Source: Sphingomonadaceae bacterium
Lineage (GTDB): Bacteria > Pseudomonadota > Alphaproteobacteria > Sphingomonadales > Sphingomonadaceae
NCBI GenBank assembly: GCA_016000085.1
Contig: JAECRT010000028.1
Location: 1-39,626, forward strand
Length of the DNA stretch: 39,626 nt
Reading direction: 5' to 3'
The translations under genes and the position numbers were made by a program. Positions 31,537 to 39,612 of this stretch are shown here, piece by piece. The notes under the pieces were generated by a model. It had not been told where the DNA came from, made no database searches, and was given only the letters and a program-made list of their open reading frames with translations. Every line of letters starts with the position of its first letter. The first letter of the stretch is position 1.

Positions 31537-31574
31537 ACCCCCGGCACGGTGGGGACTGTTAATGTGCCGGGGGT
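31537..31574. terminator. second hairpin downstream of flagellin
   Basis: Perfect 11-bp inverted repeat ACCCCCGGCAC / GTGCCGGGGGT with a 16-nt loop, about 55 bp past the flagellin stop codon. It has no T-run. Together with the neighbouring hairpin it may stabilise or terminate flagellin mRNA. Confidence 0.55.
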
Positions 31575-31628
31575 GACATTGGGTGGCTGGCGGTGACCAA
31601 TACCTCAGCCGTCCAATCTTGTTGCGGC

Positions 31629-32456
31629 TTAGCCGATCAGCTTCAGAACGCCCTGCTGGCTCTGGTTGGCCTGGGCCAGCATCGCGGTCGAAGCCTGGCT
31701 GAGGATCTGCTGCTTGGCGAGGGCGGTCGTTTCGGCCGAGAAGTCGGCGTCTTCGATGCGGCTGCGAGCGTCCGTCAGGCTGGTGATGTTGGTCGTCAGG
31801 TTGTTGACCGTCGATTCCAGGCGGTTCTGGACGGCACCGAGGTCGGCGCGGGTCGTTGCGATCGTCTTGAGCGCGGTGTCGAACTTGGTGAGGTCGGCGT
31901 CGGTAGCGGTCGTCACGTCGATGGCAGCGGCGGTCGCACCGGCAACGGCCGTGATGTCGGCGCTGGCGGACAGGTTGCTCGCCTTGATCGTGACCGAGTC
32001 ACCGGCGTTCGCACCAGCCTGGATCTTCGTGTCGGTCGTGCCGACGAACAGGGCCTGGCCGTTGAATTTGGTGTTGGCCAGCGTGTCGGTGATTTGCGTC
32101 GAGAGCTGATCCATTTCCGACTTGATGTTGGTCTTGGCGTCGGTGTCGTTGGTGCCGTTCAGAGCCTGGACCGTCAGTTCACGCATACGCTGAACCATGT
32201 TGCTGACTTCGCCGAGCGCGCCTTCCGCCGTCTGCGCCATCGAGATGCCGTCGTTGGCGTTGCGGACGCCCTGGGTCATGCCGCGGACCTGTGCGGTCAT
32301 CGAAGAAGCGATTGCCAGGCCAGCGGCGTCATCCTTGGCGCTGTTGATGCGCTTGCCGGTCGACAGGCGTTCCATCGCGGTGGAGAGCATCTTGCTGGCC
32401 GAAGAAGAAGCGTTAGCCGAGCGCATTGCCGCAGTGTTGGTGCCGATAACAGTCAT
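31629..32456 (-). CDS. fliC: flagellin
   Basis: 275 residues, a compact flagellin. The conserved D0/D1 N-terminus ([56 protein letters not shown]) and C-terminus ([36 protein letters not shown]) are intact; the central variable part (about 140-190) is very short, so the filament surface should be minimal. It is exported by the flagellar type III system. A good sigma-28 promoter lies 67-93 bp upstream, and two hairpins follow the gene. Confidence 0.96.
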   Translation of the reverse strand: MTVIGTNTAAMRSANASSSASKMLSTAMERLSTGKRINSAKDDAAGLAIASSMTAQVRGMTQGVRNANDGISMAQTAEGALGEVSNMVQRMRELTVQALNGTNDTDAKTNIKSEMDQLSTQITDTLANTKFNGQALFVGTTDTKIQAGANAGDSVTIKASNLSASADITAVAGATAAAIDVTTATDADLTKFDTALKTIATTRADLGAVQNRLESTVNNLTTNITSLTDARSRIEDADFSAETTALAKQQILSQASTAMLAQANQSQQGVLKLIG

Positions 32457-32522
32457 GGTGTTTCCCTTTCATTCAAAAACATCAGGTCGCTGCCATCAGA
32501 GCGCTTGCGGCCTCGAAAGGTG

Positions 32523-32549
32523 ATAACGGCACGGTGCGCCAGCCCTTTA
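32523..32549 (-). promoter_or_regulatory. sigma-28 (FliA) promoter for flagellin
   Basis: Reading the minus strand: TAAA, exactly 15 bases, then GCCGTTAT, against the FliA consensus TAAA-N15-GCCGATAA. The predicted start near 32516 gives a leader of about 60 nt. Confidence 0.85.
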
Positions 32550-32613
32550 GCCGGGTCGTCATTTTTTTTGGAAATTGCCGGTTTCAGCGCGCCGCCAGCC
32601 CATCGCCAGCCCC

Positions 32614-32631
32614 CTTACGCGCGCGCGTAAG
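32614..32631. repeat. 18-bp perfect palindrome
   Basis: CTTACGCGCGCGCGTAAG is fully self-complementary without a spacer. It lies between the flagellin promoter and the TTGCCGG cluster. It could be an operator for a dimeric regulator; no known consensus is recognised. Confidence 0.6.
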
Positions 32632-32648
32632 ACTGAAGTCGGATGTTT

Positions 32649-32687
32649 TTGCCGCTTTGCCGGAAAAAAATTGCCGGTATGCGGCAA
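32649..32687. promoter_or_regulatory. TTGCCGG element cluster, candidate FlbD-like binding sites
   Basis: TTGCCGC (32649), TTGCCGG (32657), TTGCCGG (32671) and an inverted CGGCAA (32682) within 39 bp; the last two form a TTGCCG-N5-CGGCAA palindrome. A further copy is at 32575. The same core forms the palindrome upstream of the flgB promoter. Regulation by the adjacent sigma-54 activator is inferred. Confidence 0.5.
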
Positions 32688-32701
32688 CCGGAGGCTCCGC
32701 G

Positions 32702-32717
32702 TTAACCATCTGATAAC
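32702..32717 (+). promoter_or_regulatory. CtrA-like box upstream of the sigma-54 activator gene
   Basis: TTAACCATCTGATAAC fits TTAA-N7-TTAAC with one mismatch and contains the TTAACCAT half-site. It lies 83-98 bp before ATG 32800. CtrA control of class II flagellar genes is well known in Caulobacter; here it is a sequence-based suggestion. Confidence 0.5.
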
Positions 32718-32799
32718 CACATAAATATAGTTTTCAGGCATCGAAGAGGTCTGGAGCGTGCGGGGGCACAATCCAACCAGGTTGTTTGGGGATATAGTG

Positions 32800-34071
32800 A
32801 TGTCATCGCTTGATGTGAGCCGTGGTGTCTGCTCGCTCGTTCCGGGTTTGCAGCATTGGCTCGAAAATGCCCTGTTCATGGTGCGGGTGGTCGACGCCGC
32901 CAGCGTGCGTGAAAAAGACAGCCGCCGCGTGCTGTTGGCCACCGAGATCGGTCATGCCACGCATCGCGACATATTGATCAACCTGATCGATGGCGCGCCT
33001 TCCCTGGTGGCGGCAGCCAACGGCCTGCCCGCCCGCGTCGCCTTTGGCCTGGAAGATATGGGCTTTGCCTTTGCGCTGATCGCCGAACTGGCCCGCCCCG
33101 CTGCGGTTCCTGCCGTCGGGGACGCCGCAACGATGCGCCTGATGACGCTGGCCGGACGGGTCGCCCGCAGCGACGCCACCGTCCTGATCCAGGGTGACAC
33201 CGGCACCGGCAAGGAAGGCATGGCGCGCTTCCTGCACGCCCAGTCGGGTCGGTCGGGCCATGACTTCATTGCCGTCAATTGCGCGGCGCTGCCCGAAACC
33301 ATGATGGAAGCGATGCTGTTCGGCCACCGCAAGGGCAGCTTCACCGGCGCGGCCAATGCGTCGGAAGGCCTGTTCCTGGCGGCCGATGGCGGCACGCTTT
33401 TCCTCGACGAAATCGCCGAACTTCCGCTGGCGCTTCAGGCGAAGCTACTGCGCGCGTTGCAGGAAGGCGAAGTGCTGCCGGTCGGCGCGACCCATCCGGT
33501 GCCGGTCAATGTTCGCGTGATTGCAGCCTGCAACCGCAATCTGGCCACCGAATGCGCCGCCGGGCGGTTCCGTGAAGATCTTTACTGGCGCCTTAACGTC
33601 ATGCCGCTGGAACTGCGTCCGCTCGCCGAACGTCGCGGCGACATCAGCGCCATCGCCGCCGCCATGCTGCTGCGCCATCAGGACATGGGCAAGGCGGGCT
33701 TTGTCTGGCCGACCCATGCCGCGATCGACAAGCTGGCCACGCATGGCTGGCCCGGCAATGCCCGCGAACTGGGCAATGTGCTTCAGCGCGCGCTGGTGTT
33801 GCGCGATGGCGAGCGGATCGAGGCGGACGACCTGCATCTGACCGCCGCGCCCCATGGGCTGCGCGTGGTCGCATCGGCGCCCGTGCCTGTCGCCGCTCCG
33901 GCCGAACCCATACGCCTGCGCGACGTCGCCCGTCACAGCAAGCTGGAAGCCATCCGCATGGCCCTGCGCGAAACCGACGGCCATCGCGCCGCCGCCGCCG
34001 CCAAGCTGGGCATTTCTGAACGCACGCTTCGCTATCGGCTCGCCGAAATGCGCGAGCTGGCCGCGGCTTGA
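32800..34071 (+). CDS. flbD: sigma-54-dependent flagellar transcriptional activator (FlbD/FleQ type)
   Basis: About 423 residues from ATG 32800 (GTG 32758 is an in-frame alternative). The N-terminal 100 residues lack the acidic pocket of a phosphorylated receiver. The AAA+ domain has Walker A GDTGTGKE (132-139), the sigma-54 contact loop GSFTGA (179-184; Ser in place of the Ala of GAFTGA), Walker [10 protein letters not shown] and the arginine-finger region [11 protein letters not shown] Fis-type helix-turn-helix ([21 protein letters not shown]) ends the protein. It probably drives the sigma-54 promoters of this locus. The gene is 11 bp upstream of fliE and divergent from flagellin. The FlbD name rests on context as well as sequence. 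Confidence 0.88.
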   Translation: MSSLDVSRGVCSLVPGLQHWLENALFMVRVVDAASVREKDSRRVLLATEIGHATHRDILINLIDGAPSLVAAANGLPARVAFGLEDMGFAFALIAELARPAAVPAVGDAATMRLMTLAGRVARSDATVLIQGDTGTGKEGMARFLHAQSGRSGHDFIAVNCAALPETMMEAMLFGHRKGSFTGAANASEGLFLAADGGTLFLDEIAELPLALQAKLLRALQEGEVLPVGATHPVPVNVRVIAACNRNLATECAAGRFREDLYWRLNVMPLELRPLAERRGDISAIAAAMLLRHQDMGKAGFVWPTHAAIDKLATHGWPGNARELGNVLQRALVLRDGERIEADDLHLTAAPHGLRVVASAPVPVAAPAEPIRLRDVARHSKLEAIRMALRETDGHRAAAAAKLGISERTLRYRLAEMRELAAA

Positions 34072-34082
34072 GGGGATAGATC

Positions 34083-34448
34083 ATGGCTGTAAATGGCATT
34101 TCTCCCACTGACAGCGTGATGGCGATCCGTAACGCCATCCTGCAAAAGAACGCTGCGCTGCGCGATGTCGCATCGACCGACAATGTCGGCGGCGCTGCTG
34201 GCGCGGGCGGTGTGCAGGGCACGGCGCCCGGCGGCTTTACCGACGCGCTCCAAAATGCGCTGAGCCAGGTCAACGGCTTACAGAAGCAGGCTGGCGAGGC
34301 GGCAAGCGCGTTCGAACGGGGCGAAACCACCGACATCGCCGCCGTCATGCTGGCCAAGCAGCAGGCATCGGTCGGCTTCGAAGCGACCCTTCAGGTCCGC
34401 AACAAACTCCTGTCCGCCTATAAGGACATTATGAGCATGCCGGTTTAA
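34083..34448 (+). CDS. fliE: flagellar hook-basal body protein FliE
   Basis: 121 residues. The C-terminal FliE signature is clear: GFTDALQNALSQVNGLQKQA and VMLAKQQASVGFEATLQVRNKLLSAYKDIMSMPV (in parts). The N-terminal part is variable and Gly/Ala-rich. FliE joins the MS ring (FliF) to the rod. A GAGGGGAT ribosome site precedes ATG 34083; the gene follows the activator gene by 11 bp. Confidence 0.95.
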   Translation: MAVNGISPTDSVMAIRNAILQKNAALRDVASTDNVGGAAGAGGVQGTAPGGFTDALQNALSQVNGLQKQAGEAASAFERGETTDIAAVMLAKQQASVGFEATLQVRNKLLSAYKDIMSMPV

Positions 34449-34451
34449 ACC

Positions 34452-36218
34452 ATGAGCGAGAACGCACTCACCATCGATGGCGGCGCTGCCGCCCGGCCCA
34501 CCCTCCCGGCGACAACGCCCGGCTTTGGCTCGGCCAAGGGGATCGACGCGCTCAAGGCGCGGCTGACCGGCTTCATGAAACAGCCTGCGGTGGCCAAGAG
34601 CCTGCCGTTGCTGGGCCTGCTGGGCGTCGTCGCGGCGGCTGGCATCGCCTGGATGGCGCTGCGCGAACCGCCACAGCGCGACCTGTTCCGTGGCTTGCCC
34701 GATACCGACAAGTCGGCGGTGGCGCAGGTGCTGGACCAGAATGGCATTCCCTATGGCTTCGACAATGCCGGGGCCATGACCGTTGGCGAGGATGATTATT
34801 TCAAGGCCAAGATGATGCTGGCTGCCCAGGGCCTGCCCAAGAGCGCGCCCGACGGCAACAGCATGATCGATAGCCTGCCGATGGGCGCTTCGCGCGCGGT
34901 CGAGGGCGAAAAGCTGCGTTCCGCCCGTGAAATGGACCTGGCGCGCACGATCGAGGCGATCGACAGCGTGGAAACGGCGAAGGTCCACCTGGCCGTCGAA
35001 CCGCCCAGCGTATTCCTGCGCGACCGGTCCAAGCCGTCCGCGTCGATCATGCTGCGCCTGACGAACGGCCGCACGCTGACCGACGCACAGGTCAGCGCGA
35101 TCGTGCATCTGGTCGCGTCGTCGATCCCGGAACTCAGCCCGGACGATATTTCGCTGGTCGACCAGAATGGCCGGTTGCTCAGCAATAATGACGGCGATTC
35201 CGGCGATGATCGCCAGCTCGCCATTCAGAGCCGGATCGAGGATCGCTATCGCCAGTCGGTGATCGCGCTGCTGACGCCGATTTTGGGCACCGGCAATTTT
35301 TCGACCGAGGTTCATGCCGAACTCAATTTCGCCGAGCGGCAGGCGACCCGCGAAACCTATCCGCAGGATGAAGCGCGTCTGCGCGCCGAACAGGGCACCT
35401 GGGCATCCGACCCGCGCGGTCAGGGTGCGGGCGGCGAGGCGGCCGGTATTCCTGGCGCGCTGAGCAATCAGGCGCCGGTCAACCCGACCGTCACCCAGAC
35501 CAACCCCAATGGTCAGGCCGTGCAACAGGGGGCGACAGCCGCACAGGGCGCTACGCCCGGCACGCCGCCTAACCCGCTGATGAAAACCGAAGAGACGTTC
35601 AACCGCAGCTTCGAACTGGGTCGGGAGGTTTCCGTGACCAAGGATGCGATCGGCACGGTCCGTCGCCTGTCGGTCGCCGTTGCGCTCGACAATCAGCCCG
35701 ATGGCAAGGCGCGCACGCCGCAGGAAATCGCCGCGCTCGAAGCGCTGGTGAAGGGCGCGGTCGGTTTCGACCAGACCCGTGGCGATGTGGTCGCACTGTC
35801 CTCGCGCGGTTTCCTCAAGACCGAAGAGGCCAAGCCGCTCTGGTATGAAGCCGACTGGATGGCGCCGCTGGTGCGCAATGTGTCGGCCCTGCTGGTCGCC
35901 TTGCTGGTGATCTTCGGCATCGGTCGCCCGCTGCTCAAGCGCCGCGCCGCAGCCCAGCAAGTCGCCGTTGCCGGCGGCGGCGATGCCGAAAAGCCCGAGG
36001 GCGGGCAGCAACTGGGCCGTGAAATTTCGGGCGAACTGACCAAGCAGGCGATCGAATCGCCCGACCCCGAACGGCCGGTCACGCTCGACATGATCTCCTC
36101 TACCTATGACTATGCCCAGCGCGCCGACCTCATTCGCAACTTCGTGAAGCAAGACCCCGACCGCGCTGCCCTCGTCGTCCGCGACCTCCTGAAGGAGGGG
36201 AAGAAGGAAAATGCCTGA
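34452..36218 (+). CDS. fliF: flagellar MS-ring protein FliF
   Basis: 588 residues. Two membrane helices flank the periplasmic part: LPLLGLLGVVAAAGIAWMAL (about 53-72) and LVRNVSALLVALLVIFGIG (about 474-492). Between them are the ring-building motifs (LFRGLPDTDKSAVAQVLDQN-type, AREMDLARTIEAIDSVETAKVHLA-type, SRIEDRYRQSVIALL). The C-terminal tail (VTLDMISSTYDYAQRADLIRNF region) binds FliG. It overlaps fliG by 8 bp. Confidence 0.97.
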   Translation: MSENALTIDGGAAARPTLPATTPGFGSAKGIDALKARLTGFMKQPAVAKSLPLLGLLGVVAAAGIAWMALREPPQRDLFRGLPDTDKSAVAQVLDQNGIPYGFDNAGAMTVGEDDYFKAKMMLAAQGLPKSAPDGNSMIDSLPMGASRAVEGEKLRSAREMDLARTIEAIDSVETAKVHLAVEPPSVFLRDRSKPSASIMLRLTNGRTLTDAQVSAIVHLVASSIPELSPDDISLVDQNGRLLSNNDGDSGDDRQLAIQSRIEDRYRQSVIALLTPILGTGNFSTEVHAELNFAERQATRETYPQDEARLRAEQGTWASDPRGQGAGGEAAGIPGALSNQAPVNPTVTQTNPNGQAVQQGATAAQGATPGTPPNPLMKTEETFNRSFELGREVSVTKDAIGTVRRLSVAVALDNQPDGKARTPQEIAALEALVKGAVGFDQTRGDVVALSSRGFLKTEEAKPLWYEADWMAPLVRNVSALLVALLVIFGIGRPLLKRRAAAQQVAVAGGGDAEKPEGGQQLGREISGELTKQAIESPDPERPVTLDMISSTYDYAQRADLIRNFVKQDPDRAALVVRDLLKEGKKENA

Positions 36219-37227
36219 GATCGTACCCGGTCGCCCGGAAGCGCTGAAAGGCAGCGCCGCCGCCGCCGTCCTGCTGATGCTGTTCAACGAGGATGAGGCC
36301 GCCCAGATATTGGCGCGCCTCGAACCCGAAGAAGTGCGCCAGCTGGGCTATGCCATGTATGACGTCGCCGATGTCGATCCCGAAGAGGTGAACGAAGCGC
36401 TCGACCATTTCGTCAGCAAGGCGAAGAAGCGCACCACCATCGGCTATGGCGCGACCCGTCACATTCGCGGCGCGATGACGAAGGCGTTGGGCGAAGAACG
36501 CGCGGAGACGATCCTGGCGCGGATCACGCCGCCGACCCGCTCCACCCAGCTGGAAATGCTGAAATGGATGGACGCGAAGGAAATCGCCACGCTGATCGAG
36601 GCGGAGCATCCGCAGATCATGGCGATCGTGCTGGCTCATCTGGAGGCGCCGGTCGCCGCCGACGTGCTGCAATTGCTGCCGTCCGAATATCAGGAAGAAA
36701 TCGTCTATCGCATCGCCACGCTCGGCCCCGTGTCCAACGAGGCGCTGGAGGATCTGGAACAGCTGTTGCTGCGTGGCCCGGTAAACAAGCAGGGTGCGGC
36801 TTCGCAGCGCGGTGGCACGGTCGAGGCGGCCGCGATCATGAACAATGTCCGCAAGGATAATGAGCAGCGGATCATGAAGGCCGTCGCCAAGCGCGACAAG
36901 ATGATCGCCCAGACCATCGAGGAAGAGATGTTCGTCTTCGATAACCTGATCGACATGGATGATAAGAATCTGGGCACGCTGATGCGCACCGTCGACAGCG
37001 CCGTGCTGGTCGTGGCGCTCAAGGGTGCGAACGACATGCTGCGGGCCAAGATTTTCAGCAGCATGTCCGCGCGCGCCGCGCAGGCGATCGCCGACGAGAT
37101 CGAGGAGCGCGGTCCGATCCGCCTCGCTGAAGTGATCGATTCACAGAAGCTGATCATCGCCACCGCCCGCCGCATGGCGGACGCAGGCACCATCATGCTG
37201 GGTGGCAAGGGGAATGACTTTGTCTAG
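36211..37227 (+). CDS. fliG: flagellar motor switch protein FliG
   Basis: 338 residues. N-terminal FliF-binding region (AAAVLLMLFNEDEAAQILARL), a middle domain with EHPQIMAIVLAHLE and a C-terminal torque domain with MFVFDNLIDMDDKNLGTLMR and LKGANDMLRAKIFSSMSARA. The charged residues facing MotA are in this last segment. FliG transmits stator force to the rotor and sets direction. Confidence 0.97.
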   Translation: MPEIVPGRPEALKGSAAAAVLLMLFNEDEAAQILARLEPEEVRQLGYAMYDVADVDPEEVNEALDHFVSKAKKRTTIGYGATRHIRGAMTKALGEERAETILARITPPTRSTQLEMLKWMDAKEIATLIEAEHPQIMAIVLAHLEAPVAADVLQLLPSEYQEEIVYRIATLGPVSNEALEDLEQLLLRGPVNKQGAASQRGGTVEAAAIMNNVRKDNEQRIMKAVAKRDKMIAQTIEEEMFVFDNLIDMDDKNLGTLMRTVDSAVLVVALKGANDMLRAKIFSSMSARAAQAIADEIEERGPIRLAEVIDSQKLIIATARRMADAGTIMLGGKGNDFV

Positions 37228-37864
37228 GATTTGGGCTGCGGAGGCGACGCTTGGGGCGTCCCCCGTGACGATGGCAGGCGTGCAGCAGGCGGAAGGCAGC
37301 GGTTTCCGCAGCCTCTATACCGCCCATCCCGGCGCGCAGAGCACGATGATCCGCGCCGCCATGGCAGAGGATGTCGAGCCGGACACCGATCCGGTCGAGG
37401 ATGCCCGGATGGAAGCCTTCACCATGGGTTTCGACGAAGGGTGCCGCGTCACTCAGGAGGCGATGCAGGCGGAGGGACAGGCACGCGAGCAGCTGGCGCA
37501 GGCGCTCGAAACGCTGACGCCCGCGCCCAGCGGCATGTTGTCGACCATGTTGTCGGCCACGGTCGTCCGTCTGGTCGAACAGATTGTGGGTGAGGTCGAG
37601 ATCGACATGGATCGGCTGCTTCAGCGCTGCGATACCGTTGCGGCCTTCATCGAGGATAATGACGAAAAGGGCGCTTTGCACCTGCATCCCGACGATATCG
37701 CGATGCTGGAAGGCGAAAAGATTGGGGTCAAGCTGGTCGCAGATAAGGCGATGCATCGCGGCTGCGTGCGGCTGGAAACGGTGGACGGCTGGGTCGAGGA
37801 TGGCCCGGACGTGCGCCTGTCGCGCCTGCGGGCGATGATCGATGATATGGAGGGTCGGGCATGA
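37214..37864 (+). CDS. fliH: flagellar export ATPase regulator FliH
   Basis: About 216 residues from ATG 37214, which has an AAGGGGA ribosome site and overlaps fliG by 14 bp; GTG 37202 is an alternative. The helical middle (FDEGCRVTQEAMQAEGQARE) and C-terminal FliH region (LMEQIVGEVEID-like LVEQIVGEVEIDMDRLLQRC, LHPDDIAMLEG, GCVRLETVDGWVEDG) match the family. FliH binds and restrains FliI. The identity is supported by position between fliG and fliI. Confidence 0.88.
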   Translation: MTLSRIWAAEATLGASPVTMAGVQQAEGSGFRSLYTAHPGAQSTMIRAAMAEDVEPDTDPVEDARMEAFTMGFDEGCRVTQEAMQAEGQAREQLAQALETLTPAPSGMLSTMLSATVVRLVEQIVGEVEIDMDRLLQRCDTVAAFIEDNDEKGALHLHPDDIAMLEGEKIGVKLVADKAMHRGCVRLETVDGWVEDGPDVRLSRLRAMIDDMEGRA

Positions 37865-39189
37865 TCCGCGCTGCGCTGGGCCAGGCCGAAACCCTGTTCG
37901 ACCATTTGCAGGTGCAGAACCGTGCCCCCCGCCATGTCGGCCGATTGGTGAGCCACGAGGCAGGGATGCTGGAAGTCACCGGCTTTCGCCGTCCCATCGG
38001 TGCGAGCGCACGGGTGATCGCCAGCGATGGCACGATCGCGCGGGCCGAAGTCGTGGGCTTTCGCGGTGGCCGCACGCTGCTGGTGCCGCTCGATAGCGAT
38101 GCGCCGCTGGAAAATGGTGCGCGCGTGGAGCCGGATAGTCAGGCGAACATGGTGCAGGTGGGTGAGGGGCTGATCGGCCGCGTCATCGACGCCATGGGCC
38201 AGCCGCTCGACCGCAAGGGACCGATTATCGCGGGTGGCACATGGCCGCTCAACGGCGTGAAGGGCAATGTGCTGGATCGCGGGCGGGTTACCGAGCCGTT
38301 CGACCTGGGCGTGCGCGCGGTCAATGCGCTGCTGACCGCCGGGCGCGGCCAGCGCATCGCCATCATCGCCGGATCGGGCGTGGGCAAATCCGTGCTGATG
38401 GGCCAGATGATCGCCGGGGCCGAAGCCGACATCGTCGTCGTCGGCCTGATCGGCGAACGTGGCCGCGAAGTCAGCGACTTCCTCGAAACGAAACTCAAGC
38501 ACACGATGCACAAGAGCATCGTCGTGGCTGTTCCCGCCGATCATCCCCCGGTGCTGCGCCTGCGCGCCGCCGCGCGGGCGACGGCGATCGCCGAATATTT
38601 CCGCGCCCGTGGCAAGAAGGTGCTGCTGCTGATCGACAGCCTGACCCGTTGCGCCCATGCGCAGCGTGAAATCGGTCTGGCGCTGGGCGAACCGCCCGCG
38701 ATGAAGGGCTATCCGCCCTCGGCGCTGGCGCTGATCCCGCGTCTGGTCGAACGGGCGGGCGTCGACGCGCGCACCGGCGGCTCGATCACCGCGCTCTATA
38801 CCGTGCTGGCCGATGGCGACGACACCGATGATCCGATTGTCGACGCGGCCCGCGCCATCGTGGACGGCCATTTCGTGCTGTCGCGGCACCTGTCCGAACA
38901 GGCGATTTTCCCCGCTATCGACATCGGAAAGTCGCTATCGCGCGTCATGGCCGATGTGGTCGATGACGACCATCGCATGGCAGCGGCGAATTATCGCCGG
39001 TTGTGGGCTGCCTATGAAGAAAATCGCGATCTCATCCTGATGGGGGCTTATCGCCCCGGCAACGACCCGGTGATCGATGAGGCGGTGCAGCGTCGGCAGG
39101 AAATTCTCGACTTCATCCGGCAGGACCAGAAAAGCCGCATCGACCTTGATACCAGCGCCGATGCGTTGATCGCGAGCTTTGGCGCGTGA
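37861..39189 (+). CDS. fliI: flagellum-specific export ATPase FliI
   Basis: 442 residues, homologous to F1 beta-type ATPases. Walker A IAGSGVGKSVLMGQ (about 167-180), GLIGERGREVSDFLE, Walker B KVLLLIDSLTR, and the family sequence GYPPSALALIPRLVERAG are present. It energises unfolding and release of export substrates at the flagellar type III gate. It overlaps fliH and fliJ by four bases each. Confidence 0.97.
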   Translation: MIRAALGQAETLFDHLQVQNRAPRHVGRLVSHEAGMLEVTGFRRPIGASARVIASDGTIARAEVVGFRGGRTLLVPLDSDAPLENGARVEPDSQANMVQVGEGLIGRVIDAMGQPLDRKGPIIAGGTWPLNGVKGNVLDRGRVTEPFDLGVRAVNALLTAGRGQRIAIIAGSGVGKSVLMGQMIAGAEADIVVVGLIGERGREVSDFLETKLKHTMHKSIVVAVPADHPPVLRLRAAARATAIAEYFRARGKKVLLLIDSLTRCAHAQREIGLALGEPPAMKGYPPSALALIPRLVERAGVDARTGGSITALYTVLADGDDTDDPIVDAARAIVDGHFVLSRHLSEQAIFPAIDIGKSLSRVMADVVDDDHRMAAANYRRLWAAYEENRDLILMGAYRPGNDPVIDEAVQRRQEILDFIRQDQKSRIDLDTSADALIASFGA

Positions 39190-39611
39190 AGGGGCTAGTC
39201 TCCCGCCGCCACCGCGTGCTGCGCGTGCGCCATGTGCAACATGCCATGGCCGTCGCCGATGCGGCGCACGCGCGCGACGAAGCGGACGGGCTGGCGCGTA
39301 ATATCGACCGGCTGAACAAGGTGCGGCACGAGCTGTTCGAAACCGAAGGGGCGGCCACCGGCGCGTCCTTTGCCGCGATGCAGGAACTGGCCACCCGGCT
39401 GGAGCAGGCGGGACGCCAACTCGACGGCGCGCTCTATGATGCGCGCCGCAAGGTCGAGGTGAAGGAAGGCGTGACGATCGCCGCCAATCGCGAAAAGGAA
39501 ATCGCCACCCGCCTGAAGGATCGCGCGCGCGCGGACCTGGAGGAATGGCGCGAAACCAAACTGGCGGCATTGCCGCGCTATCGCCGGATGCAGCGGACAG
39601 GAGATGTCTGA
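39186..39611 (+). CDS. fliJ: flagellar export protein FliJ
   Basis: 141 residues, GTG start overlapping the fliI stop (GTGA). The protein is almost wholly charged helix, as expected for the FliJ coiled coil that acts as the central stalk of the FliI ring. Sequence similarity is weak for this family, so the call leans on position after fliI and on the coiled-coil composition. Confidence 0.85.
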   Translation: MKGLVSRRHRVLRVRHVQHAMAVADAAHARDEADGLARNIDRLNKVRHELFETEGAATGASFAAMQELATRLEQAGRQLDGALYDARRKVEVKEGVTIAANREKEIATRLKDRARADLEEWRETKLAALPRYRRMQRTGDV

Positions 39612-39612
39612 C

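Larger units (their letters stand above)
32457..32799. promoter_or_regulatory. divergent control region between flagellin and the sigma-54 activator gene
   Basis: A 343-bp gene-free stretch. From the flagellin side it holds the FliA promoter, a TTGCCGG element (32575-32581), an 18-bp palindrome, a cluster of TTGCCGG/CGGCAA elements (32649-32687) and a CtrA-like box (32702-32717) nearest the activator gene. It is AT-richer than its surroundings in several blocks. Confidence 0.8.

Noticed and set aside
32657..32678. TTGCCGGAAAAAAATTGCCGG read as a sigma-54 promoter for the activator gene
   Set aside because: Spacing between GG and GC is 9 and the -24 block lacks GGCAC; better explained as a direct repeat of a binding element.
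34278..36287. A 669-codon minus-strand open frame opposite fliF
   Set aside because: Antisense shadow of fliF, with no ribosome site or domain.
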